Origin: UBA6136 sp041158345 | GTDB taxonomy: Bacteria > Pseudomonadota > Gammaproteobacteria > Methylococcales > Methylococcaceae | Direction of reading: 5' to 3' | Length of the DNA: 17,278 nt | NCBI GenBank assembly: GCA_041158345.1 | Contig: JBEBBO010000186.1 | Span: 1 to 17,278 of the forward strand | Shown here: positions 7,330 to 13,435 of the stretch, piece by piece | Layout: each line of letters begins with the position of its first letter | Position numbering within the stretch: position 1 is the first letter of the stretch | Translations under genes and position numbers: made by a program | The notes under the pieces: model-generated | The model's input: the letters and a program-made list of their open reading frames with translations, nothing else | Database searches by the model: none | What the model was told of the DNA's origin: nothing

Positions 7330-8772
7330 ATGATCATCAAATCACACCTGCCCTCCAGCATCGCTGCCCGCTGGATCCTTGGATCCCTGTTGGGGCTCCT
7401 ATTGATCCTGGGATTTCTCGTATCACTCTTTCATCCTGACATGTCGCTGACCCAAGGGATCATGCGCAACGAACTCAACCCCGATGGCAGCCCTTCGCCT
7501 CAACTTCAGCGGGCCATTTCGTCGTTGAAATCGTTCGGGGTCTCACTGAATTTCAAAATCGAAGAGAACATGGCAACGGCCAAACCGCATCTGACGATGC
7601 TTTTGGAAGACCCTGAGGTGGACTGGGTTCTTGCCCCCAATACAGGCGCCGAACTGCCCTCCGAGCTGACCGACCCCTTTGTCTCACTCGGGATCGTTCG
7701 CTACGTCCCCATGGGGTTTTTTGTCCACGCAGGCGACCAACGCATCCATCGACTGAGTGATCTCAAGGGAAAACGGATCGTGATCTGGGCAACGCCCGAG
7801 GGGAATGCAAAGCCTGTCTTCAGTGTCGGCGGTGCCAAGGCATCGCCCTATTCAAATGACATGATCTTGGAAAAAGTCTTTGCTCTGGCCGGCGTGACCA
7901 CCGAGAACAGCCACATCATCAATACCTGGCCTGATCCCCTGCTGTCGATCTCGGAGTGGGACGTGATCATTCACCGCATTCCCGAAGGCCTCGACATCCC
8001 GGAGGGGATGATGAAGGAGTTTGACGGCATGTCCGCCCTCCTTCTCAAGGGAGACATCGAATTGGCCGCTTTCGTCGATACGGAAGCAGTCAGTGGAAAA
8101 TTGCCGATGCTACGTGCCCTGTCCTATCCGGCATCGGGAATCGATGTGGCCCATGGGATTCCGAAAACGGATATCCCCATCATTGCCTACACCGTGAGCG
8201 CCATCGCACGAAAGAACATGGATGATGGGGTTTTGCTTTCGCTGGCCCACTACCTCAAAAGCCAATATGGCAACAGCGGTAACCTGCTCGGCGATCGCGG
8301 CGAGTTCCCAAATTTTTCGAGTCAGGAAGCTTTTCGGCCGAGCCAGATCGCAACCGATTTCTACAGCAACGGGATGCCCCTCGGTCGAGACTTCATCCCG
8401 CCGGCCATGTACGAAATCTTGGTCAAAACCATCTATCTTTTGATCCCCTTGATCACCGTCGTTTGGCCGATCATGCAACTCGGGCCAAACATTTACGGAA
8501 CCTACGCGCAATTACGCCTTCAAAGATACTATTGGGAGATGGTTCGAATTGAACGGCGTTTCCCAAAGGCGCAGGGGCATGAACGTGCCGCCTGTATCAA
8601 GCGACTGAACGAGATTGATCATGAGCTTCTGACCCTCCAACAGCCGAAGCTGCATGGGGCATTTGTTTCAGACCTCTATGAGGCCAGATCTTATGTCGAG
8701 CTGGTCATCGACCGGCTGACGCCCCTTGTGGAGGATCAGACGACTCAAGAGACGAGGCTTAAAGATCCGTGA
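7330..8772 (+). CDS. TAXI-family TRAP-type solute-binding-like protein with two membrane anchors
   Basis: The 480-residue product has an N-terminal TM helix (residues 13-35), a periplasmic binding fold (about 45-360) and a second TM helix at 364-384, followed by a cytosolic charged helical tail. The core shows features of TAXI/NMT1-like binding proteins: LSDLKGKRIVIW (142-153), a 'MILEKVFALAGV' helix (178-189), a late 'LAHYLKSQYGNSGNLL' and 'FYSNGMPLGRDFIPP' before the C-terminal TM, the usual order in the membrane-anchored TAXI subgroup. Classical TAXI proteins deliver small carboxylates or amino acids to a DctQM-type permease. No permease gene lies beside it, so it may be a sensor or a partner for a distant transporter. 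The start has only a weak GAG upstream. Substrate unknown. Confidence 0.82.
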   Translation: MIIKSHLPSSIAARWILGSLLGLLLILGFLVSLFHPDMSLTQGIMRNELNPDGSPSPQLQRAISSLKSFGVSLNFKIEENMATAKPHLTMLLEDPEVDWVLAPNTGAELPSELTDPFVSLGIVRYVPMGFFVHAGDQRIHRLSDLKGKRIVIWATPEGNAKPVFSVGGAKASPYSNDMILEKVFALAGVTTENSHIINTWPDPLLSISEWDVIIHRIPEGLDIPEGMMKEFDGMSALLLKGDIELAAFVDTEAVSGKLPMLRALSYPASGIDVAHGIPKTDIPIIAYTVSAIARKNMDDGVLLSLAHYLKSQYGNSGNLLGDRGEFPNFSSQEAFRPSQIATDFYSNGMPLGRDFIPPAMYEILVKTIYLLIPLITVVWPIMQLGPNIYGTYAQLRLQRYYWEMVRIERRFPKAQGHERAACIKRLNEIDHELLTLQQPKLHGAFVSDLYEARSYVELVIDRLTPLVEDQTTQETRLKDP

Positions 8773-8886
8773 CAAGACCTCATAGCCATCTGAAATCGAT
8801 TTGACTGAATCGCAAACCCTAAGGAATATGCATTCAATCAAATGTTCTGATTCAGATCGGTTTTGAGCCACCATACTGGAACTGTC

Positions 8887-8903
8887 GATTTGATCCTCAA
8901 ATC
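8887..8903 (+). repeat. Perfect 7+7 inverted repeat upstream of smbP-like gene
   Basis: GATTTGA (8887-8893), three-base spacer TCC, then TCAAATC (8897-8903): a perfect dyad 39 bases before the smbP-like start. The nine-base TCGATTTGA that includes its left arm also occurs at 8796-8804 in the same intergenic region. It could be an operator for a metal- or redox-responsive regulator; the spacing does not fit the FNR box (TTGAT-N4-ATCAA). Confidence 0.4.
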
Positions 8904-8942
8904 TTCAACATAGGTCCTTTCTTCACGCGAACCGGAGCAGTT

Positions 8943-9284
8943 ATGACACTCAAGAATATTCTCGCATTGGCAGTGATTGCTGTAGCTTCAAATGTGGCTT
9001 TTGCAGAATCTGTCCATCTTCCGCAGGCCGTCGAACACACCAAGGTCGCCATCAAGGAAGGCGAAGCGGGTAAGGCGCCTGCCCTTGCTGAACACGCAGG
9101 CGTTGCGCTCGAACATGCCAACGCGTCTGAAAAAGCCGAGGCCAATCCGCACACCACTGAGGGCATTGTCCATCTGAAGGCCGCGGTCGACACAGCCAAG
9201 AAAGGCGATGCGGCTGCCGGTACGGCACATGCCAAGGAGGCTTTGGTGCACCTCGAGCTTGCCGGGGCACCTGCCAAGAAATAG
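8943..9284 (+). CDS. smbP: SmbP-like small periplasmic metal-binding protein
   Basis: The 113-residue product has a Sec signal peptide ending at SNVAFA (residue 21) and a mature, Ala/Glu/Lys-rich, all-helical chain with eight histidines at 25, 32, 51, 58, 70, 77, 96 and 103. This is the pattern of SmbP from Nitrosomonas europaea, a small four-helix periplasmic protein that binds copper and other divalent metals. The histidines form four pairs spaced i, i+7, and the mature chain is two 45-residue repeats (22-66 and 67-111). No cysteine or methionine cluster is present. A strong intrinsic terminator follows (9345-9369) and a dyad precedes it, so it is probably a single-gene unit. The likely role is periplasmic copper or nickel buffering. 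Confidence 0.88.
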   Translation: MTLKNILALAVIAVASNVAFAESVHLPQAVEHTKVAIKEGEAGKAPALAEHAGVALEHANASEKAEANPHTTEGIVHLKAAVDTAKKGDAAAGTAHAKEALVHLELAGAPAKK

Positions 9285-9344
9285 CCCGCCGCGAGCGCTT
9301 TCCATCCACCTGGAAAGCGATTCACCGGGCTTAGGCCCTTATCC

Positions 9345-9378
9345 AAAGGCACTCCAGTGGAGTGCCTTTGTTGTATCC
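9345..9378 (+). terminator. Intrinsic terminator after smbP-like gene
   Basis: AAAGGCACTCC (9345-9355) and GGAGTGCCTTT (9359-9369) form a perfect 11-bp stem with a three-base loop, followed by a T-rich tract (GTTGTAT). It is placed about 60 bases after the smbP-like stop codon. Confidence 0.88.
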
Positions 9379-9411
9379 AGAGTGCCGGCAAGAACGCGTT
9401 GCGCTAGACCC

Positions 9412-9417
9412 TATAAT
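9412..9417 (+). promoter_or_regulatory. Candidate -10 element upstream of transglutaminase-like gene
   Basis: A perfect TATAAT (9412-9417) lies between the smbP terminator and the start at 9495. No good -35 hexamer is found at 16-18 bases upstream, so the promoter call rests on the -10 and the position only. Confidence 0.3.
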
Positions 9418-9494
9418 ATCGATCATCCCGCCCAAAGCCATTCGCGCTTCGACATCGCATTAAATCCTGAAATAACATACCCAACACTCGGTCC

Positions 9495-10436
9495 ATGAGA
9501 TCAATGCGCTCTTCGCCCACTCGAAAAAGGCTGTTTCAACTCGCCATCCTGATGGGATGCGTGCTTGGGCTCCTTTTCTGGAAGGTCGATTACGTTTATG
9601 AAGTCGCGCTATTCAATCAGTTGGCCCATGCAACGCCAGCCACACCAAAGGACAGTGAAGCCGCCCTCTTTGACCTCACGACGCATCAGATCTCCCGCAA
9701 TCTCTACATCAAGAACGAGAGATCCCCGCTGGTTTTTCTTTTGAATGGCTTTGCGCTCTGTGACCAACAGGCCAAGGTCTTAACCCGTTTGCTCTATTTC
9801 AATGGAGTGAAGGCCAGAGCAGTGCCCCTTTATTTTCAGACTGGCACCAGCAATCACACGATTTTTGAGTGGTTTGATAATGGCCGGTGGTTAATTGCAG
9901 ATCCATTCCTTCATTTCCCACTCAACATCACTGCAGAAGAGTTTTTGTCACTCGATCTGCAATTCGCAACTTCCGATTATCAAAGACGACTCATTAGAAG
10001 GGCTTACGAATACTACTCAATCAACCAAGACCTCATCAGAGAACTTAAAGAAACGTACGCAAAACCTGATCATTCGACTTGGGAGTACTTCAGAGACAAA
10101 CCTGAAACTCGCTTGATTGAATGGATCATTTCGTCACCTCTGAAACTCTGGCCTGAAGCCTATCTCCGCCTACTTAATGCCACCTACCGTCTTCGTCATT
10201 TTCATGCAGATCCCCTATTGGATCGGTATGTAGAAGCAAGGCACATGGAATTATTAGGGGATTGCAAGCACGCCCTTGAGGTATACAGATCATTACTCTC
10301 GATGGTCCGCGTGACAGGAAAAAGGGACCAGCATGTTTTCGCTCTCAATCAGGGAATGCTTAAATCGCGAATTGTTTCAAATAGAAGACATTGCACAGTA
10401 GACCATCCCGAATCGTCGAAAAGCCTCTTTAATTAA
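9495..10436 (+). CDS. Membrane-anchored transglutaminase-like protein
   Basis: The 313-residue product starts with a basic segment and one TM helix (about residues 13-29), so the rest should be extracytoplasmic. Residues 84-138 form a transglutaminase core with the catalytic triad readable in order: Cys89 (GFALCDQQAKVL), His121 (SNHTIFEWFDNG) and Asp136 (RWLIADP). In this fold the triad catalyses acyl transfer or peptide hydrolysis; bacterial members are often proteases or peptidoglycan/polysaccharide-linked. The C-terminal half is helical with many aromatic and charged residues and no known domain. The gene is clearly AT-richer than its neighbours (for example 23 G+C of 60 in 9961-10020), hinting at separate ancestry. 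A second in-frame ATG lies at 9504; neither start has a strong ribosome binding site. Confidence 0.8.
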   Translation: MRSMRSSPTRKRLFQLAILMGCVLGLLFWKVDYVYEVALFNQLAHATPATPKDSEAALFDLTTHQISRNLYIKNERSPLVFLLNGFALCDQQAKVLTRLLYFNGVKARAVPLYFQTGTSNHTIFEWFDNGRWLIADPFLHFPLNITAEEFLSLDLQFATSDYQRRLIRRAYEYYSINQDLIRELKETYAKPDHSTWEYFRDKPETRLIEWIISSPLKLWPEAYLRLLNATYRLRHFHADPLLDRYVEARHMELLGDCKHALEVYRSLLSMVRVTGKRDQHVFALNQGMLKSRIVSNRRHCTVDHPESSKSLFN

Positions 10437-10457
10437 ACATCCCCCGATCATTTTCCC

Positions 10458-10946
10458 ATGGGTTGTCACGCCGCCATCATCGATCTTGACCCCCACTCTG
10501 ACGCGTCACGTCGGCTTCTTGACGCCAGCGATACCTACCTGGGGTCCCTGTATCCGCCTGAAAGCAATCATCTGACTTCACCCGTGGAGCTTGCGAAACC
10601 CCATGTGCGTTTCCTGGGATATGTGGAAGGCAGCGAGGTGATCGGGTGTTGCGCGAGCAAGGTGCTTACCGATGACGAGGGGCTTTACGGGGAAATCAAG
10701 CGGCTGTTTGTCCTGCCGGAGCATCGCGGTCGAGGGATCTCCAAGGCCCTGATGGGGGCTATTGAAAACCACCTTATCGATCAGGGCATCTGCCGCATTC
10801 GCCTTGAAGCAGGCATTTATCAGCCCGAGGCCCTTGGGCTATATCGTCGATTGGGCTACGTCGAGCGAGGTCCCTATGGGGACTATGCCCCCGATCCTTT
10901 GAGCGTCTTCATGGAAAAACAGCTGAGGCCCTTAAGTACCGGCTGA
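10458..10946 (+). CDS. GNAT-family N-acetyltransferase
   Basis: The 162-residue protein has the GNAT fold: strand-rich centre (FLGYVEGSEVIGCCA, 52-66), motif A with EIKRLFVLPEHRGRGISKAL (79-98), in which HRGRGI is the acetyl-CoA pyrophosphate loop, and motif B with EALGLYRRLGYVERGPYGDY (124-143). The ending resembles small-molecule acetyltransferases of the YjaB/PhnO-like type acting on amines or amino acids; the substrate is unknown. No signal peptide. Its last 15 bases overlap tail-to-tail with the methyltransferase gene on the other strand, so the two are not cotranscribed. Confidence 0.9.
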   Translation: MGCHAAIIDLDPHSDASRRLLDASDTYLGSLYPPESNHLTSPVELAKPHVRFLGYVEGSEVIGCCASKVLTDDEGLYGEIKRLFVLPEHRGRGISKALMGAIENHLIDQGICRIRLEAGIYQPEALGLYRRLGYVERGPYGDYAPDPLSVFMEKQLRPLSTG

Positions 10947-11756
10947 CACGGTCACCACCGCATTCGGGATAAACCAGAGGCTCTTTTCCCCGACAGGGAC
11001 CGTTGCGCCTTTCACATGCTCGATGATCTCCGCACGAAGCCCCGGGTCCAGCGCCTGAAATTCGAGCTGAAGACAAAAGCTCATCAATTCGAATAACGCC
11101 TTTTCCTGCGCCGGGTCAAAGAGGCCCGTCATATCCAGAGGCGTCGGCATCATGTGACATCGGGGCTTGAGACCCCGCCCGCGAAGACCCGCCAAAAGCT
11201 CATGACTGCTATAGCGATTGTTCTGAAGCATGGGTGTCGAACGCTCAAATCGCGATTCAAACAACGCGAGCAAGGTATGCACCCCATAGGGCCCCTGCAG
11301 AATACCCATCACCGTACCCCCGGATCTCAGCCCCTTGACCGCGTGATGAAAGACGCCGGCGGGATCCGCCATCCAGTAAAGACTGTGCGAGAACAGCACA
11401 AAATCAAAAGACGCTTCAAGGGATACGCCCTCATCGAAAGGCGTCTCTCGTAGATCGGCCTCGACAAGACCCAACCCCTGAATGGCCTGCGTCAGCGCCG
11501 CAAAGTGGGCCGGATTGGGCTCAAAGGCGAGATAGCGCTTGGGCGGCCTTCGAGCGGTCGTTACCAGCGCATGGATGACCTCTCCGGTACCCGCGCCGAC
11601 ATCCAGCATGGCGTAGTCTCGGGGCAAACGATCAACACAGCCTTCAATCGCGGACAGAATCTGATCGTACTCCAGAGAACGGCGCACAAATTCAGCAAAG
11701 GTCTCAGCATATCGCGAGACGTTCAGAGATTTCACGCGTATCGGTACGGTTGTCAT
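10932..11756 (-). CDS. SAM-dependent class I methyltransferase
   Basis: The 274-residue protein shows motif I (AMLDVGAGTGEV, residues 49-60) for S-adenosylmethionine binding, an acidic residue ending the second strand (LAFEP, 76-80), motif post-II (LVEADLRETPF, 97-107) and motif IV-like FDFVLFSHSLYWMADP (117-132). The FSHSLYWM segment recalls histamine N-methyltransferase-like and related small-molecule enzymes, so an N- or O-methylation of a small metabolite is more likely than RNA or protein methylation. The start is ATG 11756, which overlaps the stop of the upstream 65-residue membrane gene in ATGA (translational coupling). A longer reading frame reaching 11939 runs through that upstream gene in another frame and is not credible. 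It converges with the GNAT gene. Confidence 0.88.
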   Translation of the reverse strand: MTTVPIRVKSLNVSRYAETFAEFVRRSLEYDQILSAIEGCVDRLPRDYAMLDVGAGTGEVIHALVTTARRPPKRYLAFEPNPAHFAALTQAIQGLGLVEADLRETPFDEGVSLEASFDFVLFSHSLYWMADPAGVFHHAVKGLRSGGTVMGILQGPYGVHTLLALFESRFERSTPMLQNNRYSSHELLAGLRGRGLKPRCHMMPTPLDMTGLFDPAQEKALFELMSFCLQLEFQALDPGLRAEIIEHVKGATVPVGEKSLWFIPNAVVTVSAGT

Positions 11757-11950
11757 TCGTGGGCCTCGCCCTCTTCGCAACAGCGTTGAATGCATTGCCA
11801 CAGAAACCCCAGAGCGCCGAGAACAAAGGCCAGCACCGAAAGCATCTTGATGAAATAGAGTCCTGAGATTCCGCCTGCCAAAAGGAGTGGCAGACTTCCC
11901 AGCATGAGTTTGGATGGAACCCGCACGGCATTGACCCAAAGTGAATCCAA
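11753..11950 (-). CDS. 65-residue two-TM membrane protein, coupled to the methyltransferase
   Basis: The product has two hydrophobic segments (about residues 14-32 and 35-54) joined by a short turn, then a C-terminal tail WQCIQRCCEEGEAHE with three cysteines, acidic residues and a His that could bind a metal; this is inference. The start is a TTG at 11950, chosen because AGGA lies four bases before it and the first available ATG (residue 16) would cut into the first TM. Its TGA stop overlaps the ATG of the methyltransferase by four bases (ATGA), strong evidence that it is translated. I do not recognise the family. Confidence 0.65.
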   Translation of the reverse strand: MDSLWVNAVRVPSKLMLGSLPLLLAGGISGLYFIKMLSVLAFVLGALGFLWQCIQRCCEEGEAHE

Positions 11951-12011
11951 AGGGTCCTGAGTATAGGATCGGCTTCGCCTGAAATGGAATCCGATTCGAG
12001 AAAAATCCCTG

Positions 12012-12758
12012 ATGGAAATTCGGTTTGAGAATTTGTTAGATTGGGTGAAATACCTTTGGATTCAGGCGATGGACCTCTTATCGATTCCCATTCAGGTCAA
12101 CTCGGATCAGACGATCACCTCCCTCTGGTCGGTTCCCAAAGACTTTACGCCAGGTCAAACCGATGCGGTCATCCTGGCGCATGGGGCGGGCAATGACATG
12201 AACCACCCCTTCATGGTGACCTATCAGCAGGGACTGGCTCAGGCCGGGCTTCTCAGCATCACGTTCAATTTCCCTTATAAAGAACTGGGAAGAAAGGCCC
12301 CCGACCGCCCTGCGCTCTTGCTTCAAACGTGGAACGCCGTGGTCCAGGCGTTGAAGGCGCATCCAAGCCTTCATCCGCGTCGCCTGTTTCTGGGTGGCAA
12401 AAGCATGGGGGGACGCATGGCGTCCCTGGCCGTCGCTGAGGGTCTCCCCTGCGATGGGCTGGTCTTTCTGGGCTACCCCCTCCATCCTCCGAAGCAACCC
12501 GAGAAATCGCGAACGGATCACTGGCCCCAGATTGGATGCCCCAGCCTCTTTATTGAAGGGACCCGCGATTCCCTTTGCGATCTCGACCTTCTTCACCAAA
12601 ACCTGTCCAAGCTGAAAGGGCCTTCGACCCTGATGACCGTGGAGGGCGGAGACCACTCGTTCAAAACCCCCAAAAGCCTGCGAACCGATCCAGATACCAT
12701 TCACCTCGAGGTGATTGAGAAGATCAGGCAGTGGATCAACGATCATTCCTGCGAGTGA
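12012..12758 (+). CDS. Alpha/beta hydrolase of the KANL3/Tex30 type
   Basis: The 248-residue protein has an alpha/beta hydrolase core: oxyanion-hole segment ILAHGAGNDMNHPFM (54-68), nucleophile elbow GGKSMGG (S131), acid in IEGTRDSLCD (D186) and catalytic His in EGGDHSF (H215). AHGAG with the GKSMGGR elbow is typical of the dienelactone-hydrolase-like KANL3/Tex30 group, whose substrates are poorly known. It is cytosolic, without signal peptide. The start is uncertain: family members usually begin close to the first strand, which would favour the ATG at 12069 (residue 20); the stretch before it has no clear function and ATG 12012 has only a weak GAG eleven bases upstream. It is divergent from the small membrane-protein gene and followed by the cupin gene with a 36-base gap. 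Confidence 0.88.
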   Translation: MEIRFENLLDWVKYLWIQAMDLLSIPIQVNSDQTITSLWSVPKDFTPGQTDAVILAHGAGNDMNHPFMVTYQQGLAQAGLLSITFNFPYKELGRKAPDRPALLLQTWNAVVQALKAHPSLHPRRLFLGGKSMGGRMASLAVAEGLPCDGLVFLGYPLHPPKQPEKSRTDHWPQIGCPSLFIEGTRDSLCDLDLLHQNLSKLKGPSTLMTVEGGDHSFKTPKSLRTDPDTIHLEVIEKIRQWINDHSCE

Positions 12759-12794
12759 ACTAGTGACCGATCGAATCGGTCAGAGGCAAGAGTA

Positions 12795-13208
12795 ATGAAC
12801 AACAACCAACCGAGCACCATGAAGACAACCCGCCGACTCACCACCGCCCTGAGCCTATTTGCCCTTTCGATCGTCCCGGACCTGGTCGCAGCCAGCGAAC
12901 CCGTAGCGACGGAACCCATGAGCCGGCAAACGCTATTGAAACGTGAAATCCAGACGCCGCCAGGCTCTTCCGAAGCCCGCGTCATCCGGGTGACCTTTCC
13001 ACCAGGATTCAAGACCCCGCTGCACACCCATGATGGTCAGGGGCCCCGTTATGTTCTCAAGGGAAAACTTCGGGTCGAAGACCATGGTCAAATCCAGGTT
13101 TACGGAGCGGGTGATGTCTTTTGGGAAACCGGCGCCGAGATGACCGTTGAGAATGTGAGCGGCAGTGATGCCGAAATGGTCATCTTTGAGATCGCACCCG
13201 CCCACTGA
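12795..13208 (+). CDS. Exported single-domain cupin
   Basis: The 137-residue product has a Sec signal peptide (basic start, hydrophobic 15-32, cleavage near VAAS) and one cupin barrel from about residue 60. Motif 1 carries HTH (H77, H79), but the usual Glu four to five residues later is replaced in GQGPRYVLKGKL. In motif 2 (GAGDVFWETGAEMTVEN, 104-120) Met116 stands where the third metal-binding His normally lies. With only two classical ligands, metal binding and catalysis are doubtful; a binding or structural role is possible. GAGG nine bases upstream supports the ATG at 12795 over the one at 12819. A terminator follows. Confidence 0.82.
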   Translation: MNNNQPSTMKTTRRLTTALSLFALSIVPDLVAASEPVATEPMSRQTLLKREIQTPPGSSEARVIRVTFPPGFKTPLHTHDGQGPRYVLKGKLRVEDHGQIQVYGAGDVFWETGAEMTVENVSGSDAEMVIFEIAPAH

Positions 13209-13233
13209 CCAAAGGTCTGTTCGGGCGTTGTGT

Positions 13234-13270
13234 CCCAGGGGGAATAAGACGATTCCCGTGGGTTTGTTTT
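13234..13270 (+). terminator. Intrinsic terminator after the cupin gene
   Basis: CCCA (13234-13237) pairs with TGGG (13259-13262) and GGGAAT (13240-13245) with ATTCCC (13252-13257) around a six-base loop, with a small internal mismatch; TTTGTTTT follows. It lies 26 bases after the cupin stop and separates it from the next gene. Confidence 0.7.
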
Positions 13271-13283
13271 GAATGCATACTAT

Positions 13284-13399
13284 GGGTCGAATCCCATGTC
13301 AGTGGGGTTCGATTCGGGCGGAAGACCGATGGTCTTCTCCCGGCGAGGTTGTCGGTGACACCCTGTGCTCGATCACAGGGCTGACATTGCGATCTCAGC
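13284..13399 (+). ncRNA. Candidate structured leader RNA before the 908-residue fusion gene
   Basis: Within 116 bases there are five consecutive inverted repeats: TCGAATCCCA/TGGGGTTCGA (13287-13312, ten pairs with one G-U, extendable outward by three more pairs), GAAGACC/GGTCTTC (13321-13337), TGTC/GACA (13350-13360), CCCTGTG/CACAGGG (13361-13380) and GCTGA/TCAGC (13380-13399, which shares one base with the previous stem). None has a T-run, so they are not intrinsic terminators. The segment starts just after the cupin terminator and ends 36 bases before the ATG at 13436. It may be a regulatory 5' leader, an independent small RNA or a set of operators; no known riboswitch class is recognised. 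Confidence 0.4.
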
Positions 13400-13435
13400 A
13401 TCCTGAAAAAGAATAAAAATAACGGATGAAGCACG

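Noticed and set aside
10932..11939. Long 335-residue version of the methyltransferase
   Set aside because: The extra 61 residues overlap the small membrane-protein gene in another frame, lack similarity to methyltransferases, and the ATGA overlap defines the start at 11756.
11960..11965. TATACT on the minus strand before the 65-residue gene
   Set aside because: As a -10 element it would start transcription at about the start codon, past the ribosome binding site, and no matching -35 is seen.
12078..12746. A 222-codon minus-strand frame under the alpha/beta hydrolase
   Set aside because: The hydrolase triad on the plus strand is complete; the antisense frame is a shadow.
13303..13320. tRNA T-arm-like GGTTCGATTC
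   Set aside because: The flanking bases do not form a T-stem and no acceptor, D or anticodon arm is found around it.
13361..13380. CRP-like site TGTG-N6-CACA upstream of the cyclic-nucleotide-binding fusion
   Set aside because: A CRP site has eight bases between TGTG and CACA; here there are six. It is kept only as a stem-loop or dyad.
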